A DNA stretch of 64,000 nucleotides, from NCBI GenBank assembly GCA_964418605.1, contig CAYQLY010000008.1, forward strand, positions 1-64,000, read 5' to 3'. Below are positions 35,604 to 43,188 of this stretch, in pieces (position 1 is the stretch's first letter; every line of letters starts with the position of its first letter). Below the pieces are notes generated by a model. The model saw nothing but the letters and a program-made list of their open reading frames with translations. It ran no database searches and was not told the DNA's origin. The translations under genes and the position numbers were made by a program. This DNA is from CAYQLY01 sp964418605 (lineage in GTDB: Bacteria; Bacteroidota; Bacteroidia; Cytophagales; Cyclobacteriaceae).

Positions 35604-37316
35604 TTATTTTTTTAATATAATGGATAATACATGATTCCCTTTTTGAATAATATCCCTGCTTAGGTTTTCTATTTCTATTGAAAATAAAGAAAATAAAATA
35701 CTAGGGAATAATCCTAGTATAATGGTCGTCATGAGCAACGAGTAGAAGAGTATCTTTTCACGAGCAGTAAGATCGTATAATTTTTTAAGCCATTCTTCTC
35801 CGCCTTTTACCCAAAGTTTTCCTAGAAATATACGCTGAAATGCCCATAAGAAATAAAGTGCACCAATAAATAAACCTATCGCTGCTAGGATTGTAAAGCT
35901 ACGTGGAAGTAGTCCGTTGAAGGATGAAGATTGAAAAGAGCCAAGCAGAATAAAGAATTCACCAATGAATCCGGAAAATCCTGGCAGACCTAAAGCAGCA
36001 AAAAATGAAAGTGCTGTAACCACAGCAAGTAAGGGCGTGTGTTTGGCTAATCCTTCATAATCATTGATTTGTCTGCTGCCTGTGCGTTCGTATAAAACAC
36101 CTGCTATTAAGAATAAAAGTGAAGAGATAATACCATGACTGATGAGTTGATAGATAGCGCCATTCATTCCTTCTGAAGTTAATGAAGCAAGACCTAATGT
36201 AAAAAAACCCATATGTGCGATGGATGAATAAGCGATCATTTTTTTTAAATCTTTAACAGCCAGCGCATTTAACGATCCATATAGTATCGATAGGATTCCT
36301 AAAAGTCCAATCCAATAACTGAAGTAAATAGCTCCTTCAGGAAAAATTTGATAACCTATGCGTAGTAGTCCATATCCTCCTACTTTCAATAGGAGTGCTG
36401 CTAGAATAATAGATATAGGTGTAGATGCCTCAACGTGTGCATCAGGTAACCAGGTATGAAATGGGACTAATGGAAGTTTAATGGCAAAACCTATAAAAAT
36501 AAGTGCAAATACAATTAAGCGTGCATGTTTTCCTTTCCAGTGCCACGTGCTTTTAGGATGTAAGATAGAAGATGGAATGGTGTTTTTTATATCTGTAAGA
36601 TTGTTTAAGTTAGCACTGTGTACCAGCTTTTCAGTTGGAATAGAGCCTTGCATTAATTTTTTTTGCACGCTATCAATCACAGATTGGTGCAGTTCCTTTT
36701 TTTTAATAGAGAAGCCTAACTGTTTTCCTGTTTGAATCGGATCTATCGTGCTAGTAAGTGTCCAGATAATGGCAACAAGAATAAATAAAGAACCTATTAA
36801 TGTATATAAAAAAAATTTAATGGATGCATAGTTTTTTCTTGGTCCTCCCCATATTCCAATTAAAAAATAAAGAGGAAGCAACATGAATTCAAAGAAAATA
36901 AAAAATAGGACTAGGTTCGTCGACAGAAATGTGCCCATGATACTCGCACTCAGTAAGAGAAATAATAGGCAATACCCTTTGATATGTTGCTCTACTTTCC
37001 ATGAAGCTACAGCACTAACGAGTAGGATGATAGCAGATAGAAAAATAAAAGGTATATTAAGATAATCTAAATCTAATGAATAATCTATTGATAATGCACC
37101 ACTATTCTTAATGGGTAAAAAAATCCAATTAATATGTTCAGCGAGAGAGTGAGAGTGGTATTGATGGATATAATAGGTGATAGCTGTAAAAATAAGTTGT
37201 AAGCTACTTTGAATGACCAATAATAACCGGAGTGTATGTTTTTTACTCGAAGGAATACATAGAATGAAACATGCTGTTGCGATTGGAAGAACAATAATTA
37301 GACTTAATAAATACAT
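35604..37316 (-). CDS. nuoM: NADH-quinone oxidoreductase subunit M (proton-pumping)
   Basis: 570 residues, about 14 membrane segments. It is the antiporter-like subunit of respiratory complex I. Conserved proton-path features are FFEFMLLPLYFLIGIWG (key glutamate), FIGFAIKLPLVPFHTWLPDAHVEA (key lysine) and KDLKKMIAYSSIAHMGF. Between about residues 191 and 261 there is a hydrophilic stretch longer than in typical NuoM. The start is the ATG at 37316, because an apparent earlier start is a TTG. No other nuo gene is in the window. The PEGA lipoprotein gene precedes it by 12 bases. Confidence 0.88.
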   Translation of the reverse strand: MYLLSLIIVLPIATACFILCIPSSKKHTLRLLLVIQSSLQLIFTAITYYIHQYHSHSLAEHINWIFLPIKNSGALSIDYSLDLDYLNIPFIFLSAIILLVSAVASWKVEQHIKGYCLLFLLLSASIMGTFLSTNLVLFFIFFEFMLLPLYFLIGIWGGPRKNYASIKFFLYTLIGSLFILVAIIWTLTSTIDPIQTGKQLGFSIKKKELHQSVIDSVQKKLMQGSIPTEKLVHSANLNNLTDIKNTIPSSILHPKSTWHWKGKHARLIVFALIFIGFAIKLPLVPFHTWLPDAHVEASTPISIILAALLLKVGGYGLLRIGYQIFPEGAIYFSYWIGLLGILSILYGSLNALAVKDLKKMIAYSSIAHMGFFTLGLASLTSEGMNGAIYQLISHGIISSLLFLIAGVLYERTGSRQINDYEGLAKHTPLLAVVTALSFFAALGLPGFSGFIGEFFILLGSFQSSSFNGLLPRSFTILAAIGLFIGALYFLWAFQRIFLGKLWVKGGEEWLKKLYDLTAREKILFYSLLMTTIILGLFPSILFSLFSIEIENLSRDIIQKGNHVLSIILKK

Positions 37317-37328
37317 GTTTATCAATCT

Positions 37329-37718
37329 TTATAGCTGTGTGTCAGATTTTTTAATAGGTCTTAATTCTAAGTTATAATATTTGGGATTGTACCTTACAAT
37401 AGCCCCTGATGCTATATCGATGGCCCAGAAAAGAGCACTAAATAAATTTAACGCAGCGACGCCATTAAAATTAGTTTCAGGTTGAAATTGGCGTGTTTCA
37501 TAACCCTCTTTTTCTAATGTGATATATTCCCCACCTAATATTTTTCTTTTTAAGATAACCGTAGTTGGAGTTTGGCCTCTTTCTATACCATTAACAAAGA
37601 CAGTAGCTCCTTCTGGTTTACTTGTGATACGTACCATGTCTTTGGTCCCTGTTAATATAGTAGCACAACTGGTGAGTAGAAAGTATGCTAAAATGAAAAT
37701 TGCTGTAGTTGGTTTCAT
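37329..37718 (-). CDS. PEGA-domain lipoprotein
   Basis: 129 residues. The lipobox (YFLLTSC) predicts a lipid-anchored protein. The PEGA motif is SKPEGATVFVNGIERGQTP, followed by the typical GGEYITLEKEGYET. PEGA domains are small beta folds found on surface or periplasmic proteins and probably mediate binding. A late hydrophobic stretch (AALNLFSALFWAIDIASGAIV) may be a membrane hairpin. This layout is common in small Bacteroidota PEGA lipoproteins. It lies 12 bases upstream of nuoM and could be co-transcribed with it. Confidence 0.8.
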   Translation of the reverse strand: MKPTTAIFILAYFLLTSCATILTGTKDMVRITSKPEGATVFVNGIERGQTPTTVILKRKILGGEYITLEKEGYETRQFQPETNFNGVAALNLFSALFWAIDIASGAIVRYNPKYYNLELRPIKKSDTQL

Positions 37719-37775
37719 ATCAATGATTGTCTAATTAATTGCAATAATACATGTTTTGGATGTAGTATAAAAAGG

Positions 37776-38273
37776 CTATAAATGAGTGCTTAGAATATAC
37801 ACAAGTGGAACACTTAACGATGTAATTGTCAAGAGAACAGCGTATCTAAAAAACATATATTTCTTACTTGCTATGGAGGCATTGCGTATAATTTCTGCCA
37901 TGAGGTCTTCCTCTAATCGGTCAAATTCATAAAATGAATCTATTTTCAATAACTCTTCTTTGAATTCTTCAACGGATAAAAGGGCTAAGTGGCCTGTAAA
38001 GTATAAATTTATTTTTTGATTTTTTTTTCGTTTTACTTTACTAGAAGAGGAGCGCGGAAATAATGAGATCAGTGTAATAACTATCGAAAAACTAATACCC
38101 GTTAGGGCGATAAAAAGTGTTTTAAAGTTGATCTCGTCTTGATATTCCTTGTAAATAGTAAGGAGACCAAAAGCAATACCGCTATTTAAAACTACTAAAA
38201 CACCATGTTTAGCTTCAGCAAATTTTAACCATTCATTGACGTTATGAAAAATGCCATTTAAGCGTTCGCGCAT
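37776..38273 (-). CDS. Pycsar-effector-like membrane protein (DUF5706), stand-alone
   Basis: 165 residues. Three hydrophobic segments are visible: about 23-41 (VLVVLNSGIAFGLL), 50-69 (LFIALTGISFSIVITLISLF) and 143-162 (YAVLLTITSLSVPLVYIL). A cytoplasmic stretch carries NLYFTGHLALLSVEEFKEELL and AEIIRNASIASKKY. This layout matches the DUF5706/PycTM family, which contains the membrane-disrupting part of Pycsar anti-phage effectors and is often fused to cyclic-nucleotide or HD domains. Here there is no sensor domain and no cyclase next door. It is divergent from a GG-leader peptide gene (114-base gap). The family call is from pattern memory. Confidence 0.65.
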   Translation of the reverse strand: MRERLNGIFHNVNEWLKFAEAKHGVLVVLNSGIAFGLLTIYKEYQDEINFKTLFIALTGISFSIVITLISLFPRSSSSKVKRKKNQKINLYFTGHLALLSVEEFKEELLKIDSFYEFDRLEEDLMAEIIRNASIASKKYMFFRYAVLLTITSLSVPLVYILSTHL

Positions 38274-38335
38274 AGAGGATATGGTTTTTGTTAGAGAGAT
38301 AAATATAGTGAAAAATTAAAAAACCATTTTCTTTA

Positions 38336-38365
38336 TTGGTTTTTACATTATTTTTCTTAGATTGG
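38336..38365 (+). promoter_or_regulatory. Promoter of the GG-leader peptide gene
   Basis: TTG at 38336-38338, a 19-base spacer and TAGATTGG (38358-38365, one mismatch to TAnnTTTG) give a good Bacteroidota -33/-7 pair. The -7 box ends 22 bases before the ATG. The -33 element lies in an inverted repeat (38319-38326 with 38337-38344), a possible control site shared with the divergent DUF5706 gene. Confidence 0.5.
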
Positions 38366-38387
38366 TTATGTATAAAACAACTCAAAG

Positions 38388-38540
38388 ATGAAAACAACTA
38401 AAAAACTTTCACTCAACAAATCCACACTAACTTCTTTAGAAAAAGAAAACACGAAAGGTGGTTTACTACCAATAATTATTTGTACAATTATTTTATCAGC
38501 AAAAAATCGTTGTACAGGCCATGATTGCGGAAATTGGTAA
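38388..38540 (+). CDS. GG-leader natural-product (lanthipeptide/bacteriocin-like) precursor peptide
   Basis: 50 residues. The N-terminal part KKLSLNKSTLTSLEK...TKGG has the layout of the Bacteroidota leader family (KKLsLnKeTi..L then GG) known from class I lanthipeptides and GG-type precursors. Such leaders are cut after GG by a peptidase-ABC exporter. The 25-residue core starts LLPIIICTIIL, is first very hydrophobic, and ends in RCTGHDCGNW. It contains three cysteines, two threonines and one serine, so disulfides or lanthionines are possible. No LanB, LanC, radical SAM or exporter gene is nearby, so maturation would be in trans. The gene has its own promoter and a strong terminator. Confidence 0.72.
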   Translation: MKTTKKLSLNKSTLTSLEKENTKGGLLPIIICTIILSAKNRCTGHDCGNW

Positions 38541-38545
38541 ATAAG

Positions 38546-38588
38546 TAAATCAAACGAGGATAGCTGAAATCTATCCTCGTTTGATTTA
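38546..38588. terminator. Perfect 18-bp hairpin, bidirectional terminator
   Basis: The arms 38546-38563 and 38571-38588 are exactly complementary, with a 7-base loop. The hairpin begins 5 bases after the peptide gene stop and ends 23 bases before the stop of the convergent acyl-CoA dehydrogenase gene. T/A-rich flanks allow termination in both directions. Confidence 0.75.
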
Positions 38589-38611
38589 AATGACAACAAT
38601 TGCTATTTATA

Positions 38612-39832
38612 TTATCTAAATGCTGGTATACCTGTAATTTCTTGTCCAAGTATGAGTAAGTGAATATCGTGCGTACCTTCATAAGTGACCACTGATTCCA
38701 AATTCATCATGTGACGCATAATAGAATATTCCCCGGTGATACCCATTGCACCAAGAATCTGGCGCGCTTCACGAGCGATGTGTAGTGCTATTTCGACACT
38801 GTTTCGTTTGGCTAAAGAAACTTGTGTTGTTGTTGCTTTTCCTTCATTTTTTAATACACCTAATCGCCAGCAAACTAATTGAGCTTTGGTGATTTCAGTA
38901 AGCATCTCTGCTAATTTTTTCTGAACAAGCTGAAACGAAGCGATAGGTTTATCAAATTGAATGCGCTCCAAAGCATACCGTCGCGCTGTTTCGTAACAGT
39001 CCATCGCCGCACCGAGTGCACCCCATGCAATACCATAACGTGCCGAATCAAGACACATAAGAGGAGCACCGAGTCCACTTTTGTTAGGCAGTAGATTTGC
39101 TTTGGGCACTTTAACATTATCAAATACCAATTCACCTGTGCAGCTCGCACGAAGCGACCATTTGTCGTGTGTTTCAGGTGTACTGAATCCTTCCATGCCA
39201 CGCTCGACGATGAGTCCATGAATACGTCCTTTTTCATCTTTTGCCCAAACGACGGCAATGTCTGCTTGAGGTGAGTTGGAGATCCACATTTTAGAGCCAT
39301 TCAAAAGATAATGATCTCCTTTGTCTTTAAAATTTGTGCGCATCCCTGACGGATTGGATCCAAAATCTGGCTCGGTCAATCCAAAACAGCCAAGCATTTC
39401 TCCTGATGCGAGTTTGGGTAAATATTTTTTTCGTTGTTCTTCATTTCCGAAAGCATAAATCGGATACATGACTAATGAGCCTTGTACAGAAGCAGTTGAG
39501 CGCATCCCTGAATCACCACGTTCGATTTCTTGCATGATTAATCCATATGCGATATAATCAAGTCCACCACACCCGTATTCCACCGGAAGAGTTGGTCCAA
39601 ATGCACCTATCTCACCAAATTTTTTTACCATAAATGTGGGGAAATATGACTTTTGGCAACAATCTTCAATGATAGGTGAGATTTCCTTTTTGACAAAGTC
39701 GCGAATCGTTTTTCGAATTAAGCGATGCTCTTCTGTAAGTAAATCATCAATGTTGTAAAAATCGGGGGATTCAAAGGTATCAGCTGAACTTTTTCGTTTA
39801 AGTTGAACGTTATTTTCTGTGCTTTTACTCAT
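38612..39832 (-). CDS. Acyl-CoA dehydrogenase, glutaryl-CoA dehydrogenase-like
   Basis: 406 residues. It is an FAD acyl-CoA dehydrogenase. Motifs are CFGLTEPDFGSNPSGM, YLLNGSKMWISNSPQADIAVVWAK, RYGIAWGALGAAMDCYETA, ERIQFDKPIASFQLVQKKLA and the catalytic glutamate in VVTYEGTHDIH. The arginine in the EPDFGSNPSGM region and the overall sequence fit glutaryl-CoA dehydrogenase (lysine/tryptophan breakdown, glutaryl-CoA to crotonyl-CoA). The DNA is visibly richer in G+C than neighbouring genes (29 and 32 of 60 bases in two lines checked by eye). It is monocistronic. Confidence 0.88.
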   Translation of the reverse strand: MSKSTENNVQLKRKSSADTFESPDFYNIDDLLTEEHRLIRKTIRDFVKKEISPIIEDCCQKSYFPTFMVKKFGEIGAFGPTLPVEYGCGGLDYIAYGLIMQEIERGDSGMRSTASVQGSLVMYPIYAFGNEEQRKKYLPKLASGEMLGCFGLTEPDFGSNPSGMRTNFKDKGDHYLLNGSKMWISNSPQADIAVVWAKDEKGRIHGLIVERGMEGFSTPETHDKWSLRASCTGELVFDNVKVPKANLLPNKSGLGAPLMCLDSARYGIAWGALGAAMDCYETARRYALERIQFDKPIASFQLVQKKLAEMLTEITKAQLVCWRLGVLKNEGKATTTQVSLAKRNSVEIALHIAREARQILGAMGITGEYSIMRHMMNLESVVTYEGTHDIHLLILGQEITGIPAFR

Positions 39833-39897
39833 AATGTATGCTTTATTTGACTTATGAACAAACTTAGAAAATATATCTGAAAAGCGTAACTATTCGT

Positions 39898-39905
39898 TAA
39901 ATTTG
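39898..39905 (+). promoter_or_regulatory. Bacteroidota -7 box of the thioredoxin-mnmA run
   Basis: TAAATTTG is a perfect TAnnTTTG match 15 bases before the thioredoxin ATG. It probably drives several of the closely spaced plus-strand genes that follow. Confidence 0.5.
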
Positions 39906-39920
39906 TATATCAATTAAACG

Positions 39921-40244
39921 ATGTATAATATGGCAGTGGAACCTAGTAATGATACTCAGTTTTTACAAACTATCAATCAGGGCAAGGTTGTGGTTAAATT
40001 TTTTGCAGATTGGTGTGGAAGTTGTAAGCTCTTTGCTCCAAAATTTAAAAGATTGTCAGCAGATGAACGATTTAAAGGCATACTATTCTTAGAAGTTAAT
40101 GCTGAGCAAAACCCAGAAGCACGAAAGCAGGCAGGTGTCAATACGCTGCCTTATTTTGTTGTTTATAAAGATGGGAAATTGGTAGATGGACTGTCTTCGA
40201 GTAAAGAAGAAGCTGTTGTGGAACTAATTCAAAAAATTGTGTAA
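39921..40244 (+). CDS. Thioredoxin-family protein with WCGSC active site
   Basis: 107 residues, one thioredoxin domain. The active site is FFADWCGSCKLFAPKF: the proline between the cysteines of classical thioredoxin is a serine, which usually shifts the redox potential. The cis-proline loop is present (VNTLPYFVVYKDGK). No signal peptide is seen, so it is cytoplasmic. A second start three codons on (MAVEPS) is equally possible. Its stop overlaps the next ATG (TAATG), so it is translationally coupled to the following gene. A classical CGPC TrxA is encoded at 55965-56288. Confidence 0.88.
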   Translation: MYNMAVEPSNDTQFLQTINQGKVVVKFFADWCGSCKLFAPKFKRLSADERFKGILFLEVNAEQNPEARKQAGVNTLPYFVVYKDGKLVDGLSSSKEEAVVELIQKIV

Positions 40245-41074
40245 TGAATAAGAATAGGTTATTTTTTATTTTATTTTTAGTTCCTATTTTTTTAAATGCG
40301 CAGTCTTTTAAAGGTAGAGTATTGGATAAAAAAAGTAACCAACCGCTCGCTTTTGTGAATATTGGTGTGATTAATAAAGATATTGGAACGGTGTCAGATG
40401 AGAATGGAAATTTCAGTATTGATTTATTAAACAGTTCTGTAAATGACACAATTCGTTTTTCAATGATTGGATATAAAAACCAAGACTATAGAATTGGGGA
40501 CTATAAAATTCGGTTTGCAAAGTCAACAGATTTAGTATTAGAGCAAGAAGTTATTTCACTAAAAGAAGTAACGATAAAGCCTAAAGAGTATAAGATAAAA
40601 ATATTTGGAAATGAAACTAAATCTAAAACTGCACAAGCTGGATTTACTGATAATAAATTAGGATATGAAATGGGCGTTTTGATGCACACTAAGAAAAGTG
40701 CAATTTTAGAAAAAGTGAACCTTAATATTGCGTCTTGTATGTATGATACTATTTTTTATCGACTCAATATTTATAAGAGACAGAAAGGAAAGGGTTTTGA
40801 AAACATATTAAAAGAGCCTATTTATATTCAATTTGAAAAAGAAAAAATAAAAGAAACTATTCAAGTTGATCTTTCAAAATATGGTATTGAGGTAGAAGGG
40901 ACGTTTTTAATAGCTGTAGAATTAGTGAAAGATTTGGGAAAAGGCAAACTGCATTTTTGTTGTAATTTTTTTGGTGCCCCTACTTATTACAGAGAGGTTA
41001 GTCAAGGTCAATGGCGTAGGGTTCCTATGAATATAGGAATTGGTATTAATGTGGAGACAATAGTAGAGAAATAA
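40244..41074 (+). CDS. Secreted protein with carboxypeptidase-regulatory-like N-domain
   Basis: 276 residues. A signal peptide (LFFILFLVPIFLNAQ) is followed by a CarboxypepD_reg-like beta-sandwich (SFKGRVLDKKSNQPLAFVNIGVINKDIGTVSDENGNF, about residues 19-100). In Bacteroidota this module usually precedes a TonB-dependent barrel. Here it is followed by an unrecognised domain of about 170 residues (FYRLNIYKRQKGKGFENIL, TIQVDLSKYGIEVEGTFLIAVELVKD) instead. There is no lipobox and no T9SS tail. It is translationally coupled to the CGSC thioredoxin and followed 4 bases later by a DUF6952-like gene. Confidence 0.78.
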   Translation: MNKNRLFFILFLVPIFLNAQSFKGRVLDKKSNQPLAFVNIGVINKDIGTVSDENGNFSIDLLNSSVNDTIRFSMIGYKNQDYRIGDYKIRFAKSTDLVLEQEVISLKEVTIKPKEYKIKIFGNETKSKTAQAGFTDNKLGYEMGVLMHTKKSAILEKVNLNIASCMYDTIFYRLNIYKRQKGKGFENILKEPIYIQFEKEKIKETIQVDLSKYGIEVEGTFLIAVELVKDLGKGKLHFCCNFFGAPTYYREVSQGQWRRVPMNIGIGINVETIVEK

Positions 41075-41078
41075 AAAA

Positions 41079-41321
41079 ATGAAAATTCCAGTTATAAAAA
41101 AATTAGTAGAAACATATAAATTAGATGAACTGTATCAAGCAGAAAAAGACTTGATGGATGAGAAAGATTTAGCTATCGAAATAGAAGGTAAAGATGAAGG
41201 TGAAAAACTAACACATATTTTAGCAGCAATATGGATAATTGAAAAAATGCGCGATTCATCCGTTGATTTTATGACAGCATTAAGAGCGTATACCCAAAAA
41301 GTAAGAGATTCAATTAGTTAA
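41079..41321 (+). CDS. Small acidic protein, DUF6952-like
   Basis: 80 residues, soluble, rich in glutamate and lysine. It begins MKIPVIKKLVETYKLDEL and has a central EGKDEGEKLTHILAAIWIIEKM and the end ALRAYTQKVRDSIS. From memory this matches the small Bacteroidota family DUF6952, often found next to thioredoxin genes, as here. The function is unknown. The gap to mnmA is 6 bases, so it is co-transcribed with the tRNA thiolation gene. Confidence 0.7.
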   Translation: MKIPVIKKLVETYKLDELYQAEKDLMDEKDLAIEIEGKDEGEKLTHILAAIWIIEKMRDSSVDFMTALRAYTQKVRDSIS

Positions 41322-41327
41322 TGTAAT

Positions 41328-42440
41328 ATGAGCAAAGGTCGTGTATTAGTAGCTATGAGTGGTGGAATAGATAGTTCACTAGCAGCAGTCATGTTGCATG
41401 AGCAAGGCTATGAGGTTGTTGGTATGACTATGAAAACTTGGGATTATGTTTCATCAGGATCTAGTAAAAAAGAAACAGGATGTTGTAGTTTAGATTCTAT
41501 CAATGATGCACGAGCCATTGCTGTCCGTTTAGGATTTCCACATTATATATTAGATATTCGAGAAGAGTTTGGCGATTATGTGATTGATCATTTTACAGAA
41601 GAATATTTAGCTGGACGAACACCTAACCCTTGTGTGTTGTGTAATACACATATCAAGTGGGATGCCTTATTGCGTCGAGCTGATCAGTTAAATTGTGATT
41701 GGATTGCAACTGGGCATTATGCTAAGATCAGAAAAGAAAATAATCGATTTGTGATTTCAAAAGGATTTGATGAATTAAAGGATCAGTCTTATGCTTTGTG
41801 GGGGGTTTCTCAGCAAAGTTTAAGTCGAACCATGTTTCCTATTGGCGATTTGAAAAAAACGCAAATTCGCACTATGGCTATGGAGCGTGGCTTTGTTGAT
41901 TTGGTTAAGAAATCGGAGTCGTATGAAATCTGTTTTATACCTGATAATGATTATCGTGGATTTTTGAAACATAAAATAAAAGGCTTAGAAGAAGAAGTCA
42001 AAGGAGGAGAGTTTGTTTTGGAAGATGGCACTGTGGTTGGTCATCATGAAGGATATCCATTTTATACAATTGGACAACGTAAAGGATTAGGTATTACATT
42101 AGGTTATCCCGTTTATGTTGTTGAAATTCAAAAAGAAAAAAATAGGGTTGTTTTAGGTACATTGAATGAACTGTCGCGTGATGGAATGTGGGTAAATAAA
42201 CTTAACATGATGAAATATACTCACCTTCATGATCAGTCGCTTGCAACTATAACGAAGGTACGGTATAATGATCATGGTACATTTGCCCTTATTAATCAAG
42301 AAGGAGACCGTATGAGAGTGTTGTTTGAAAAAGGTGTTAATGCCATTGCTCCAGGACAAGCGGCTGTTTTTTATGAAGGTGCTGATGTTGTAGGAGGAGG
42401 ATGGATTGTATCAAGCTTTAATCAAGATATAGAAAATTAA
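41328..42440 (+). CDS. mnmA: tRNA-specific 2-thiouridylase
   Basis: 370 residues. MnmA adds sulfur to the wobble uridine (s2U34) of Lys, Glu and Gln tRNAs. The ATP-binding PP-loop is MSGGIDSSLAAVML. The two catalytic cysteines are in NPCVLCNTHIKWDALL and SYEICFIPDNDYRGFL. The tRNA-recognition part has TGHYAKI, the DQSYALWGVSQ stretch and the C-terminal barrel (YTIGQRKGLGI). The length is normal. Sulfur relay proteins are not visible nearby, although the upstream CGSC thioredoxin could be relevant. Confidence 0.95.
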   Translation: MSKGRVLVAMSGGIDSSLAAVMLHEQGYEVVGMTMKTWDYVSSGSSKKETGCCSLDSINDARAIAVRLGFPHYILDIREEFGDYVIDHFTEEYLAGRTPNPCVLCNTHIKWDALLRRADQLNCDWIATGHYAKIRKENNRFVISKGFDELKDQSYALWGVSQQSLSRTMFPIGDLKKTQIRTMAMERGFVDLVKKSESYEICFIPDNDYRGFLKHKIKGLEEEVKGGEFVLEDGTVVGHHEGYPFYTIGQRKGLGITLGYPVYVVEIQKEKNRVVLGTLNELSRDGMWVNKLNMMKYTHLHDQSLATITKVRYNDHGTFALINQEGDRMRVLFEKGVNAIAPGQAAVFYEGADVVGGGWIVSSFNQDIEN

Positions 42441-42444
42441 ACTT

Positions 42445-43167
42445 ATGTGTATTATAAGAAGTTGGTATATCGTTATAGTGTTTGGATTACTTTTTCTATC
42501 GTGTAAGAAAGAAGTAGAAGAGCCTCCTTCAATCGAAGAGGATGGACGGTATTTCCCATTGCAAACAAGATGCTATAGTGTTTATGAAGTAGAAAATATA
42601 GCCTATTCTTTGTTGCAGGGAAATAAAATAAAAAAATATTTTTTAAAAGAACGTATTGCTGACTCATCGCTTGATTTATCCGGATCAATAGCCTATCGTA
42701 TGGAGCGTTATACCTCATCTAAGAAAGATGGTCCATGGACTATTGATTCTGTTTGGATAGCTCGACGTGATGGAAGACAGTGTATTAAAATAGAAAATAA
42801 TGTAACTCTAGTTAAATTAATGCTGCCGCTGATTGAAAATTTTACTTGGAATGGAGATCAACGCAATATAGCTCGAGAGGAGGATGCCAATCAATTTAGT
42901 AAACTTTTTCGAATGGTAGGAGTTGGACGCCCTCTAACGGTTAATGACCAAGTATTTGATTATACAGTTACAGTTATTCAACGTAAAGATTCATCTTTAG
43001 TAAGTAAAGATTTTCGAACAGAGATTTATGCTAAAGATGTGGGCTTGGTTTATCGTCAGAAAGTAATTACCTTTAATGTACAAGAAGGTGGTCAAATTGT
43101 TTTTCCGTTAACGATCGATCATGGGGTTAGTTATACAGAAAAAATTGTGACCTATGGAAAAGAATAA
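42445..43167 (+). CDS. Lipoprotein of unknown function
   Basis: 240 residues. A short hydrophobic signal ends in a lipobox (LLFLSCKK), so the mature protein is lipid-anchored and probably at the outer membrane. The body is beta-rich with repeated tyrosine/valine pairs (YFPLQTRCYSVYEVENI, FTWNGDQRN, VFDYTVTVIQRKDSS, GLVYRQKVITFNVQ). This is typical of a group of Bacteroidota lipoproteins of about 230 residues with no named function. It begins 4 bases after mnmA and is followed by the first subtilase gene. Confidence 0.75.
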   Translation: MCIIRSWYIVIVFGLLFLSCKKEVEEPPSIEEDGRYFPLQTRCYSVYEVENIAYSLLQGNKIKKYFLKERIADSSLDLSGSIAYRMERYTSSKKDGPWTIDSVWIARRDGRQCIKIENNVTLVKLMLPLIENFTWNGDQRNIAREEDANQFSKLFRMVGVGRPLTVNDQVFDYTVTVIQRKDSSLVSKDFRTEIYAKDVGLVYRQKVITFNVQEGGQIVFPLTIDHGVSYTEKIVTYGKE

Positions 43168-43188
43168 TATATTAAGAGTTGCACAGAG

